Of a stretch of DNA of 64,000 bases, positions 1-8,274 are shown in pieces. The notes beneath the pieces were generated by a model. That model was not told where the DNA came from, searched no databases, and saw nothing but the letters and a program-made list of their open reading frames with translations. This DNA comes from Hydrogenophilus sp. GTDB lineage: Bacteria > Pseudomonadota > Gammaproteobacteria > Burkholderiales > Thiobacillaceae. A program made the translations under genes and the position numbers. The stretch is from the NCBI GenBank assembly GCA_020725265.1, contig DYFK01000003.1, positions 144,208 through 208,207 of the forward strand. Reading direction: 5' to 3'. Position 1 is the stretch's first letter. Each line of letters opens with the position of its first letter.

Positions 1-1117
1 TGCCGACCACGATGGCGGCGTTGGCGTTGCGCTCGTTGCGCGAGTACTGGCTCATGCCATTGGTCACCACGCGACCGGGTTCCGAGGTGGCGGCGACCAC
101 GGTGCCACCCGGACACATGCAGAAGCTGTAGGCGTCACGGCCATTGCTGGCGTGATGCACCAGCTTGTAGTCGGCGGCGCCCAGGATCGGATTGCCGGCG
201 GCATCGCCGAACCGGCAGCGGTCGATCAGCGATTGCGGATGCTCGACGCGGAAACCGACCGAGAACGGTTTCGGTTCGATGCGCACGCCGCGCGCGTGCA
301 ACGTGGCGAAGGTGTCGCGGGCGCTGTGGCCGACCGCCAGGACGACCTGTTCGGCGGCGATGCGTTCGCCATCGGCGAGCACCAGCCCGCGCACCCGGCC
401 GGCCTCGATGTCGAAATCGGCGACCCGGCTCTGGAAACGGATTTCGCCGCCCAGGCCGATGATGGTGGCGCGCATGTGCTCGACCATGGATACCAGCTTG
501 AAGGTGCCGATGTGCGGCTTGCTGACGTACAGGATTTCCGGCGGCGCGCCGGCCTCGACGAATTCCTCCAGCACCTTGCGCGCCAGATGGCGCGGGTCGC
601 GGATCTGGCTGTACAGCTTGCCGTCCGAGAAGGTACCGGCGCCGCCCTCGCCGAACTGGACGTTGGATTCCGGATCGAGCTCGCCGCGCCGCCACAGGCC
701 CCAGGTATCGCGGGTACGCTCGCGCACCGCCTTGCCCCGCTCCAGCAGGATCGGCCGGAAGCCCATGCGCGCCAGCATCAGGGTGGCGAGCAGGCCGCAC
801 GGACCGGCGCCGATCACCACCGGCCGCGACTTCAGGCCGGCCGGCGCGCGCGCGACGTAGCGGTAAGCCATGTCCGGGGTGATGGTCAGATGGCGGTCGC
901 CACCCAGCCGCTTGAGCACCGCCGCCTGGTCGCGCACCTCGACATCGACCGTATGGATCAGCGCGATGCGCCCACGCTTGCGAGCGTCGTAACCGCGCCG
1001 GTGAATGTTGAAGCGGAGCAGATCGCCGGCCGGGATACGCAGCCGTTCCAGGATGGCGGCGCGCAGCGCGTCCTCGGCATGGTCGAGCGGGAGTTTGATT
1101 TCGGTCAGGCGCAACAT
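1..1117 (-). CDS. FAD-dependent oxidoreductase, COG2509-like (3' end outside the window)
   Basis: Reading leftward from an ATG at 1117, the frame is open to the window edge (372 codons, no stop), so the C-terminus is missing. After an N-terminal region of about 95 residues comes a Rossmann dinucleotide-binding motif (VVIGAGPCGLLATL). Later stretches typical of the family are GEGGAGTFSDGKLYSQIRD and YSFCMCPGGTVVAATSE, the latter near the edge. These match the uncharacterised FAD-dependent dehydrogenases of COG2509; the substrate is unknown. It diverges from the hypothetical gene at 1257. A longer minus-strand open frame over the same stretch is Arg/Pro-rich and was rejected. Confidence 0.8.
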   Translation of the reverse strand, partial: MLRLTEIKLPLDHAEDALRAAILERLRIPAGDLLRFNIHRRGYDARKRGRIALIHTVDVEVRDQAAVLKRLGGDRHLTITPDMAYRYVARAPAGLKSRPVVIGAGPCGLLATLMLARMGFRPILLERGKAVRERTRDTWGLWRRGELDPESNVQFGEGGAGTFSDGKLYSQIRDPRHLARKVLEEFVEAGAPPEILYVSKPHIGTFKLVSMVEHMRATIIGLGGEIRFQSRVADFDIEAGRVRGLVLADGERIAAEQVVLAVGHSARDTFATLHARGVRIEPKPFSVGFRVEHPQSLIDRCRFGDAAGNPILGAADYKLVHHASNGRDAYSFCMCPGGTVVAATSEPGRVVTNGMSQYSRNERNANAAIVVG

Positions 1118-1256
1118 GGCGGCGGCGGCACGGATTGGCAAACGGCAAGGATGCCATGCCGGCGTGGCTGTCGTCGCATGGTTTCACATCGAGGCCGGGC
1201 GGCGCATAATCCGACAAAATCGCTCAACTTTGTTTTGACCTGATGCGAGGCCGATC

Positions 1257-2318
1257 ATGGATGATTTCAAGCTCGGCGCGATCGTCGGCGCGGTCCAGCG
1301 CAACTGCCACATCTCCGACGCCCAGTTCGCCGGCGATCTGACCCTGTGCACCTTCCTGCTCAAGATGCGCGAACTGTACCGCTGGGAACACGACATCCCG
1401 CTGACCCGCGAGATGCCCCGCGCCGAGGTCGGCGAATGGATGAACCAGCGCGAGCGACTCTGGGAAACCGTCGAACATGCCGGCTACGAACCATTGCCGC
1501 TGGCCGGTGGTCCGATCGATCCGTTCGAGGTCGCCGCCATCAACCGCGAGCTGGCGGCGCGCGGTCTGGTCTATTCCGGCGGCTATGGCCGCGCCTGCAA
1601 GCCGCATTTCTTCCTGGGCAGCCTGATCCGCAGCGAAACCCGCGACGGCTTCCAGATCTATGTTTCTGGCTGCGAATACGCCCGCGATCTGGACGCGCCG
1701 CCGGGCATGCTGCTCGGCGACACCATCTTCGCGCGCGCCGAATCACTGACCCGCTGGCTTTGGGAAAAATACGAGGAATGGCGCTGGAACCGGCGCAACG
1801 AGGCGATGGCGCGCGCGGTTGGCCACTATCCGTTCGACGAGGACACCGACGCGGCGCTGCGCGCGATGACCGAAACCGAGATCGAATCGGTGATCCTGCA
1901 CGAGCTGGGCGAAGCGCGCGCGAGTGCCGAACTGGGCGAGGCCTGGCCAGCCCTGCTCGCCGACCTGATGCGCTCGCGCGCCGAGATCATGGCGCGGGCG
2001 GCTCGCGACCTTTACGCCGATTGCCTGTCGACCCTGCCCGGCCTGCTCGAACGCGGCGACGCCGCCGCGCTGCATTTCTTCTTCGCCAATTTCGTCGGCA
2101 TGCGCCGGCGGCTGTTCCCGGAGCTCGCCGGTGCCTACCGGGACTGGGCAGAAACCGACGACGCCGCGGGCTGGCGCCGGATCGGCGAGGTGGCGGCCCG
2201 GAGTCGCCCACGCTGGCGCCGGACCATGGATGAAATGCTGGCCCTGCATCGGCGCCATGGCGACGCCGCCGGCCCGTTCATCGAGACATTGCTGGAACCC
2301 GCGCCGGTCACCGCTTGA
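1257..2318 (+). CDS. Conserved hypothetical protein (Sfum_1244-like)
   Basis: A 353-residue soluble protein with no signal peptide or membrane segment. The N-terminus (NCHISDAQFAGDLTLCTFLLK) and the segment around CKPHFFLGSL resemble a conserved proteobacterial family I know as Sfum_1244-like. No catalytic motif is recognisable. Two conserved-looking Cys/His patches (NCHIS; CKPHF) might bind a metal, but this is speculation. It stands alone on the plus strand and converges with the EAL-HDOD gene. The real-gene call rests on balanced composition and family resemblance. Confidence 0.75.
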   Translation: MDDFKLGAIVGAVQRNCHISDAQFAGDLTLCTFLLKMRELYRWEHDIPLTREMPRAEVGEWMNQRERLWETVEHAGYEPLPLAGGPIDPFEVAAINRELAARGLVYSGGYGRACKPHFFLGSLIRSETRDGFQIYVSGCEYARDLDAPPGMLLGDTIFARAESLTRWLWEKYEEWRWNRRNEAMARAVGHYPFDEDTDAALRAMTETEIESVILHELGEARASAELGEAWPALLADLMRSRAEIMARAARDLYADCLSTLPGLLERGDAAALHFFFANFVGMRRRLFPELAGAYRDWAETDDAAGWRRIGEVAARSRPRWRRTMDEMLALHRRHGDAAGPFIETLLEPAPVTA

Positions 2319-2345
2319 AAGCGGGCGGGCACGGTCACGAAAGGC

Positions 2346-3641
2346 TCAAAGATCCATGCCCTCGGCCCAGATCAGGGCTTCGATGTGGGCCAGGTTGACC
2401 GCCTGGGCATCGACGCCGAGGCTGGCGCCGAGCCGGCCGATGGCGCCTGGATCGCGACGCTCGCAGGCGACCGCCAGGGCCAGCCAGCCGGCATAGGGCC
2501 CCTCACCGCGCAGCAGGGCTTCGACAATCGGCTCGGCCAGATTGAGCCCCTCGACGGCCTGGCTCATCGGCAATCCGAGCAAGGCGTCGAGCATGGACAG
2601 GATGCCGACGATGAACAGGCCGTCGCGCAGGTCCGGCGGCATCCGCGCGGCCCCGAGATTCTCGGTGAAGCGGGCGCGAATCAGGGCGTTGCGCAGCAAT
2701 GCCAGATTGCGTCCCTGGCCGGCGGATTCGTGCACGAACAGCAACAGGGTCAGCCAGCGATAGAGCTGATCATGGCCGAGCATGAGCAGGGCATGGCCGA
2801 TCGAGCGGACCGGATAGCGCAGGCCGACCGCCGGCGAATTGATGAAACGCAGCAGGCGCACGGTCAGGGCGGCATCCTGCTTGAGATGGCTTTCGATCTC
2901 CGGAAACTCGGCGTGTCGGGCCGACAGATTCAGCAGTTTCATGATGCGCAGCCGGCTGGCATCCATCGCGCGACCGGTCGCCGGCCGCGCGCGCGCGAAG
3001 AAATAGCCTTGGTAGAGATCGAACGACAGCTTGCGGCAGGCGTTGAAGGCTTCCTCGGTCTCGACATTGCGGGCGATCAGGCGCGGCCCGCGCAATCCCT
3101 GTAACCGGGTCAGCCGATCGCACAGGCCCATCAGGTCGTTGTCGCCGACGTCCAGGCGCAGATACCGGCATTCCCGCGCCAGCGGCGCCATGCCCGGACT
3201 CAGCGCGACCTCATCCAACGCCAGCGCGAAGCCGGCGCGCGTCAGGGCCTGACCATGCGCCAACAACTGCGGGGTCGGCGTGGCCGGGCGAATCGCCAGG
3301 ATCGCGCTCTCCCTTGGCAGCCGCTCCACCAGTGGCCCCGCCAGCGAATCGACATCGAGATTCAGCAGGGTCAGTTTGCGCCCGAGTGCCTGCTGGTAAT
3401 CCATGTCGATGACGCTGGCCAGCAACAGCTCATCCTGGTTGCCACGAACGCTGACGGCACCGGGAAGCACCGGCAGGGGCCGCATCACGTCGATTTCCAG
3501 CTCATGGCCAATCACCCGGAAATCCGCGTCGAGCAGGGGTTGGCGCGTCATGAAACCGGGCATGCCGGACGAATCCATATCGTTCTCCGCCCGGTTTTCG
3601 TCCGGGTCATGGTGTGGCCGGGCGCTTGGAATGGCGTGCAT
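2346..3641 (-). CDS. EAL-HDOD signalling protein (YuxH/CdgJ type)
   Basis: A 431-residue protein with an N-terminal EAL-like domain (about residues 30-225) and a C-terminal HDOD domain (about 225-420; LRIMKLLNLSARHAEFPEIE, then a helical domain). The EAL signature residues are largely missing (GHELEI where E-x-L is expected; DEVALS where the metal site should be). It is therefore probably a non-catalytic c-di-GMP effector rather than a phosphodiesterase. Related proteins act on motility or biofilm switching. The start at 3641 has a strong Shine-Dalgarno (AAGGGAG, 9 nt away). A second ATG at 3578 also has GGAG upstream. It begins 13 nt after the DUF1631 gene stop, so the two form one transcription unit downstream of a c-di-GMP riboswitch. 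Confidence 0.85.
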   Translation of the reverse strand: MHAIPSARPHHDPDENRAENDMDSSGMPGFMTRQPLLDADFRVIGHELEIDVMRPLPVLPGAVSVRGNQDELLLASVIDMDYQQALGRKLTLLNLDVDSLAGPLVERLPRESAILAIRPATPTPQLLAHGQALTRAGFALALDEVALSPGMAPLARECRYLRLDVGDNDLMGLCDRLTRLQGLRGPRLIARNVETEEAFNACRKLSFDLYQGYFFARARPATGRAMDASRLRIMKLLNLSARHAEFPEIESHLKQDAALTVRLLRFINSPAVGLRYPVRSIGHALLMLGHDQLYRWLTLLLFVHESAGQGRNLALLRNALIRARFTENLGAARMPPDLRDGLFIVGILSMLDALLGLPMSQAVEGLNLAEPIVEALLRGEGPYAGWLALAVACERRDPGAIGRLGASLGVDAQAVNLAHIEALIWAEGMDL

Positions 3642-3654
3642 GAGCGGGCTCCCT

Positions 3655-5013
3655 TCAGGCGAGTTTCCGGCGGTCGGCGGGTGTCGTGGCGCGCGCGGGC
3701 TCGGCCTGGAGCGGCGACCCCAGCACGTTCGCCAGGCCCAGATTCAGCAATTCGTGCATTTCCTCGGCGCTTAACGAGAGCGCGCGCTGGCCACGACGGT
3801 TGGTGAGCAGGAACAGGCTCCGGCGTGGACTGATCCAGGCCAGCTTGAGCAGACGGGGCCGACCGCCAGGTTCGTGGATCTCCAGCCAGCAGCCCGGCTC
3901 CAGCGCGGCCAACGCGGCCCGCGGATCCATGGCGGGCCCGGGGTCGGGCAAACCGTGTTCCGACCCCTCCGGCGGAGGCGTGATCGATGCCGGCGCCACC
4001 AACAATGGCGGCTCTTCCGGCGCGACCGTCGACGACGCGGTGGCCGTGGACAAGGCCGCCGGGCCTGGTTCGGGGACCATCGCGGCAACCGGCGTGGCGG
4101 CTGGCTCCAACACCTGGTCGGGGAGACCACCCATGCTGGCGGGGCCGGCTTCGGCATCGGGCACCACCGGCGGCGGGTACGCGGCCGATGCCGACGGCCC
4201 CGACCAATCCACCTCGATCTCGACCTCATCCTCGCGCGGAGGTACCCGTTCCGGCACCGGCAGTTCCGGCAGCAGAAAATCGCTGTCGTCCGGAGCACGC
4301 ATGCGCGGCGGCCGGCCCGGCCCCGCTTCGGAGACGGTGGCGCCACCGTCGAACAGCACGGTCAGATCCCGATATATCCCGTCAACCGCGTCCGGCAGGG
4401 TCTTGCACAATGCCTGAACCAGTTTCAGTTTGGCATCGTGGCGCCAGGGCTGATCGCGCGCCGCGTCGGCGACCGCCGCCTCGATCGCGCGCGGCCCCGG
4501 TGGGATGTCGTTGGGCGTGACGCGCTCGACGCCAAGGCGCTTGCGATAGCGCTCGGCCAATGCGTTCAGGGTCAGCCAGCAGCCGTGCTGGATGGCATCG
4601 GTCAACGCGCCGGGCGCGAGCGCGTCATCGAGCAGCTCATGCACGACGACCCTGAGTTCGGCGTAGTCGAAATCGATGGCGTGTCCCGACAGCATGGTCG
4701 GCTTGAAGTGGCAGGCGCGCAGGTAGCGGCGCTCGAAATGACGACCGAAATCGCGCACCAGATTGCTCCGCCGCGCGCGCGCGAAATCGGCCGCGTCCAG
4801 CCACGACTCGCGTTCACCGGGCGTCAGCGCGCGCGCGGCAAGATCGAACAGGCGCGCTTCCACCCGGATCAGGGCATCGGACAGCGCGTTCGACAGACGC
4901 GACACCGCGACCTCGCCAGCGTCGCGCAGCGTCGGGTCGAGCCCATCCCAGGCCGAGGCGGATTTGCCTTCCGCCGGTGATACGGGCGTGGTGTTCGGTC
5001 TGATCTGTCCCAT
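3655..5013 (-). CDS. DUF1631-family protein, short form
   Basis: 452 residues from the ATG at 5013, which has AAGGGA just upstream. An upstream in-frame start near 5088 would lie inside the riboswitch aptamer and is rejected. The N-terminal half is helical and basic (about 20-240). A Pro/Ala-rich low-complexity linker follows (about 245-375). The C-terminal domain of about 70 residues (WLEIHEPGGRPRLLKLAWIS...LFLLTNRRGQRALSLS) resembles the PilZ-like end of DUF1631 proteins. That would suit binding of c-di-GMP, but the classical RxxxR...NxSxxG motif is not evident. It is shorter than family members of about 700 residues that I recall. It is the first gene of the riboswitch-controlled operon. 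Confidence 0.75.
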   Translation of the reverse strand: MGQIRPNTTPVSPAEGKSASAWDGLDPTLRDAGEVAVSRLSNALSDALIRVEARLFDLAARALTPGERESWLDAADFARARRSNLVRDFGRHFERRYLRACHFKPTMLSGHAIDFDYAELRVVVHELLDDALAPGALTDAIQHGCWLTLNALAERYRKRLGVERVTPNDIPPGPRAIEAAVADAARDQPWRHDAKLKLVQALCKTLPDAVDGIYRDLTVLFDGGATVSEAGPGRPPRMRAPDDSDFLLPELPVPERVPPREDEVEIEVDWSGPSASAAYPPPVVPDAEAGPASMGGLPDQVLEPAATPVAAMVPEPGPAALSTATASSTVAPEEPPLLVAPASITPPPEGSEHGLPDPGPAMDPRAALAALEPGCWLEIHEPGGRPRLLKLAWISPRRSLFLLTNRRGQRALSLSAEEMHELLNLGLANVLGSPLQAEPARATTPADRRKLA

Positions 5014-5085
5014 GTCCCTTTCCTCAAGGAACCCGCGGGCACCGCGAAGGGGATGGCTGAAAGAGAACCCGCCGATCGGCTGGTC

Positions 5086-5188
5086 CACCTGGCGATCCCG
5101 CTGTCATGGAGCACGCGCCAATCGGCGCGCGCCCTGTAGACCGGTGACTTTGCGTCCCCACCTTTCGGAGGGTTTGCCCTTGCAGGTC
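5086..5188 (-). promoter_or_regulatory. Cyclic-di-GMP-I (GEMM-I) riboswitch aptamer
   Basis: Read on the minus strand, the leader of the DUF1631 gene carries the GEMM-I hallmark series: GGGCAAACC, a stem capped by GAAA, then GGGACGCAAAGTC and GGTCTA. A second hairpin follows (GCGCGCC/GGCGCG), then a 3' segment ATGACAGCGGGATCGCC. The closing P1 stem is perfect: ACCTG (complement of 5183-5187) pairs with CAGGT (complement of 5087-5091). GAAA tetraloop, CGCAAAG core and downstream AGCGGG segment are in the order and spacing expected of the Vc2-type aptamer. About 70 nt separate it from the start codon at 5013. That interval holds short palindromes (GCCGATCGGC, CCCGCGGG) but no obvious terminator, so control could be translational. 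Confidence 0.92.
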
Positions 5189-5212
5189 ATGCATAAAGAC
5201 TATGCCACGTGT

Positions 5213-5239
5213 TCATCGGTTCGTCTCCTGGAAACTTTA
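5213..5239 (-). promoter_or_regulatory. Predicted sigma-28 (FliA) promoter of the riboswitch-DUF1631-EAL/HDOD operon
   Basis: On the minus strand TAAAGTTT (5239-5232) is followed by exactly 11 nt and then ACCGATGA (5220-5213). The enterobacterial flagellar sigma consensus is TAAAGTTT-N11-GCCGATAA, so the -35 is perfect and the -10 matches at six of eight positions. Transcription would start near 5207, about 20 nt before the aptamer, which is a sensible riboswitch leader geometry. Confidence 0.7.
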
Positions 5240-5380
5240 GCGCGAAATGATGACAGCCGCCGCCGCCAGACGCGTGATGGGCATCCGGGTCCGCGTCAGC
5301 GGCGCTCCAGAGGGAAAGATCGAGTACGGGCACCGCCATATCTACCATCGGCGGAGGTTCATTCGGATTGCTACTATTCC

Positions 5381-5406
5381 TAAAGTATTAATGCGCCCCC
5401 CGATCT
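5381..5406 (+). promoter_or_regulatory. Possible second sigma-28-like promoter facing the GGDEF gene
   Basis: TAAAGTAT (5381-5388) is followed by 10 nt and CCCGATCT. The -35 half is good (7/8), the -10 half weak (5/8), and the spacer is one base short. The predicted start site would fall at the ATG (5412), so use would imply a nearly leaderless mRNA or a later start codon. The rest of 5240-5411 holds no other recognisable site. Confidence 0.25.
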
Positions 5407-5411
5407 CCTGA

Positions 5412-7154
5412 ATGAATCGTTTCCTCCTGCACCGCCGTTACTGGCTGCCGCCATTGTTACTGTGGACGGCGGTGGTCGCGCTGTCATTCCTCTGGAATGT
5501 GCATGACGCCAGGCGGAACACGGCCGAGCTGGCGGTCAACGAAGGCCGGTTCGTATTCGGCATGATCCAGGCGACACGCCAGTGGAACGCGCTGCACGGC
5601 GGCGTCTATGGCCTGGTCAGCGCCGAATCGCCGTCCAACCCCTACCTGGACGCGCACGAAAAGGACATCGTCACGCCGACCGGCCGCCAGTTGACCCTGC
5701 TGAATCCGGCCTACATGACCCGGCAGTTGTCGGAAGTCATCCAGGAGCAGACCGGCATCCGCGTCCACATCACCAGTCTGAATCCGATCAATCCGGGCAA
5801 TGCGGCGCGCGGTTGGGAAATCGACGCGCTGCGCGGCTTCGATCGTGGCGACAAGGAATTCTTCGCCATGCCGGCGGCCGGTGAGTCCACCGCGCTGGCG
5901 CGCTACGCGGCGCCCCTGATAACCCGGCACGCCTGCCTGCAATGTCACGAAAAACAGGGGTACCGGGTGGGTGACATCCGTGGCGGCATCACCGTGGTCT
6001 ACCCGATTTCCGCGTTCATCGCGATGCAGTCGGAACGGCTCTGGCAACTTGCGGCCGCCCATCTTGGCATCTGGCTGTTGCTGTCCGGATTGACGCTGCT
6101 GGCGTTGCGCATGATCCGCGAACAACTGCTTTCCCTCGATCGCGCCAAGGGGGAACAGGACGCGCTGGTCGAACAGCGCACCCGCGAACTGCGCGAGGAA
6201 GTGCGCGAACGCAAGGAGGCGGAAAGCAGCCTGCGCCTGCTGATCAATTTCTCCGGCGAGGGCATTTTCGGTGTCGACAAGTCCGGTGCCTGTACCTTCT
6301 GCAATCCCGCCGCCGCCCGCCTGCTCGGCTACGCCAGCGCCGACGCGTTGCTCGGGCGCGATATCCTGGCGCTGATCCGGCCGGTCGCCGCCGGTCCGGA
6401 TGGCGAACCCCTGGCCCGGGACTGCCAGGCCCTGCGCGAGGGCATCCCGATCCATATCGAGGACGCCGGTTTCACGCGCGCCGACGGCGGCCACCTGCCG
6501 GTGGAATACCGGGCGCACCCGATCTACATCGATGGTCAGGTCACCGGCGCGGTATTCACCTTTTCCGACATCACCGCGCGCAAGCAATCGCTGGAACGGA
6601 TCTGGCGCCAGGCCAATTACGACGCGCTCAGCCAGCTGCCCAACCGGGAATTGCTGCTCGACCGCCTGGATCGCGCCATCGCCCAGGCCCGGCGTGGTGG
6701 CGACCGGCTGGCCGTGCTGTTCATCGATCTGGACCGCTTCAAGGAAGCCAACGACACGCTCGGCCACGACGCCGGCGATCACATCCTGCGCGATGCCGCG
6801 CGCCGGATGGAAGCCTGTCTGCGCGACACCGACACCCTCGCCCGCCTGGGCGGCGATGAATTCCTGGCCGTTCTGCCGTTCGTCGAGAGCCGGGCGGCGG
6901 CGGAAACCGTCGCCGCCAAGATCGTGGAAGCGCTGGCGCTGCCGTTCGCGACACCGGCCGGGACCGCCGGAATTTCGGCATCGATCGGCATCGCGCTGTA
7001 TCCGGATGACGCCACCACCCGCGACAAACTGATCCGCGACGCCGACCACGCCATGTATCGCGCCAAGGACGCCGGCCGTAACACCTGGCGGACGTTCGGC
7101 GACGAACCGACGGCGCATGCGCCCGCCGAAATCAGCGCGGCCGCATCGCCCTGA
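5412..7154 (+). CDS. Membrane diguanylate cyclase with DUF3365-type haem-motif sensor, PAS and GGDEF domains
   Basis: 580 residues. A membrane helix lies at about 10-30, then a periplasmic DUF3365/Tll0287-like sensor (about 35-205) holding a haem c motif C175-LQ-C178-H179. A second helix follows at about 212-232, then a short coiled coil, a PAS domain (about 268-390) and a GGDEF domain (about 405-565). The active site is intact: GGDEF at 480-484. An RxxD product-inhibition site (R471-D474) lies five residues upstream. It should make c-di-GMP in response to a periplasmic redox, gas or haem-linked signal. It is transcribed away from the riboswitch operon, and its last 23 bp overlap the convergent gluQ. 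Confidence 0.9.
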   Translation: MNRFLLHRRYWLPPLLLWTAVVALSFLWNVHDARRNTAELAVNEGRFVFGMIQATRQWNALHGGVYGLVSAESPSNPYLDAHEKDIVTPTGRQLTLLNPAYMTRQLSEVIQEQTGIRVHITSLNPINPGNAARGWEIDALRGFDRGDKEFFAMPAAGESTALARYAAPLITRHACLQCHEKQGYRVGDIRGGITVVYPISAFIAMQSERLWQLAAAHLGIWLLLSGLTLLALRMIREQLLSLDRAKGEQDALVEQRTRELREEVRERKEAESSLRLLINFSGEGIFGVDKSGACTFCNPAAARLLGYASADALLGRDILALIRPVAAGPDGEPLARDCQALREGIPIHIEDAGFTRADGGHLPVEYRAHPIYIDGQVTGAVFTFSDITARKQSLERIWRQANYDALSQLPNRELLLDRLDRAIAQARRGGDRLAVLFIDLDRFKEANDTLGHDAGDHILRDAARRMEACLRDTDTLARLGGDEFLAVLPFVESRAAAETVAAKIVEALALPFATPAGTAGISASIGIALYPDDATTRDKLIRDADHAMYRAKDAGRNTWRTFGDEPTAHAPAEISAAASP

Positions 7155-8007
7155 CCGGCGGAATGCGCGCCGTCGGCCAGCGCGCCACCGCGATCGCCCA
7201 GAACTCGGCCAGCGAACCCGCTTCGATATCACCCAGCCCGAGAAACCGGGCCGCTCTCGCCAGTGCCGGCAACGGCGCGGCGATGTCGAGGGGCGCCGCC
7301 CGCGTCTGCTTGGACAACTTGTCGCCGGCGGCGTCGAGCACCACCGGCAGATGCAGATAGCGCGGTGTCTCCAGCCCGAGCGCGTCCTGTAGCGCGATCT
7401 GGCGCGGCGTCGAGGTAAGCAGGTCGGCCCCGCGCACGACATCGGTGATGCCCTGCCCGGCGTCATCGACCACCACCGCCAGTTGATAGGTGTAAATGCC
7501 ATCGACGCGGCGCAGCACGAAATCCCCGCATTCACTGGCGAGATCGCAACCGACCTCGCCGAGCAACCGGTCCCGGAAACGCGCGCGGACATCCGATACC
7601 CGAAACCGCAGCGCCGCGTCCGCGCGCGCCGGCCGGCCGCGGCAGGTGCCCGGATAAACCGGCCCGTCGATCCCCACGCGGGCGCGCGCGGCGATGTCCT
7701 TGCGACTGCACGTGCAGGCATACAGCCTGCCATCGGCGCGCAACCGTTCCAGCGCCGCGCGATAGGCCTCGGTGCGTCGGCTCTGCCAGACGACGGGACC
7801 GTCCCAGGTGAAGCCGAACGCCTCCAGCGCGCGCAGGATGGCATCGGCGGCCCCCGCCACCACGCGCGGGGTGTCGACATCCTCGATGCGCAGCAACCAT
7901 TCGCCACCGCGCGCGCGCGCGTCCAGGCAACCGCCGAGCGCGGCGACCAGGGAGCCGAAATGCAGGGGGCCGGATGGCGTGGGAGCGAAACGACCGCGAT
8001 AGCGCAT
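7132..8007 (-). CDS. gluQ: Glutamyl-Q tRNA(Asp) synthetase
   Basis: 291 residues; a short GluRS-like protein lacking the anticodon-binding domain. It charges glutamate onto queuosine of tRNA-Asp. The class-I signature is present as PSGPLHFGS near the N-terminus and the KMSKS equivalent is DKLSKQ. Zinc ligands are CTC (in YACTCSRKD) and the Y/C pair in YPGTCRG. The family context is often next to dksA, which is not seen here. Its end overlaps the GGDEF gene by 23 bp in convergent orientation. Confidence 0.93.
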   Translation of the reverse strand: MRYRGRFAPTPSGPLHFGSLVAALGGCLDARARGGEWLLRIEDVDTPRVVAGAADAILRALEAFGFTWDGPVVWQSRRTEAYRAALERLRADGRLYACTCSRKDIAARARVGIDGPVYPGTCRGRPARADAALRFRVSDVRARFRDRLLGEVGCDLASECGDFVLRRVDGIYTYQLAVVVDDAGQGITDVVRGADLLTSTPRQIALQDALGLETPRYLHLPVVLDAAGDKLSKQTRAAPLDIAAPLPALARAARFLGLGDIEAGSLAEFWAIAVARWPTARIPPVRAMRPR

Positions 8008-8274
8008 GGCGCCGGATTGTGCACGGGAAACGCGGTGAAGGTCAGCGCGCCGGTTGGTGACGCCGCATTTTGCTGTCGACCTTTTTTACATATCCCGACC
8101 ATGCCATCGCGACCGCGCATACGCTGGGCAATTCCAGCGAGCGCAACCCGATGAATCCATAAGAGGATTTCTTTATCCTGATTAAACGGGCATTCAATAT
8201 GCTTGATTTCAATGGACTGGAACCAAGCGCCCGGCACCGCGACCGCGGTACCCGGGCTGGACAGGAGACGGACC

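Noticed and set aside
135..1217. 360-codon minus-strand open frame over the FAD oxidoreductase
   Set aside because: Arg/Pro/Gly-rich with no motif; the frame ending at 1117 carries the Rossmann motif and is open to the edge.
8008..8274. Sigma-54 promoter for the PEP-CTERM genes, expected if PrsR controls them
   Set aside because: Candidates such as TGG...TTGCT have GG-to-GC spacing of 13-14 nt rather than the required 10.
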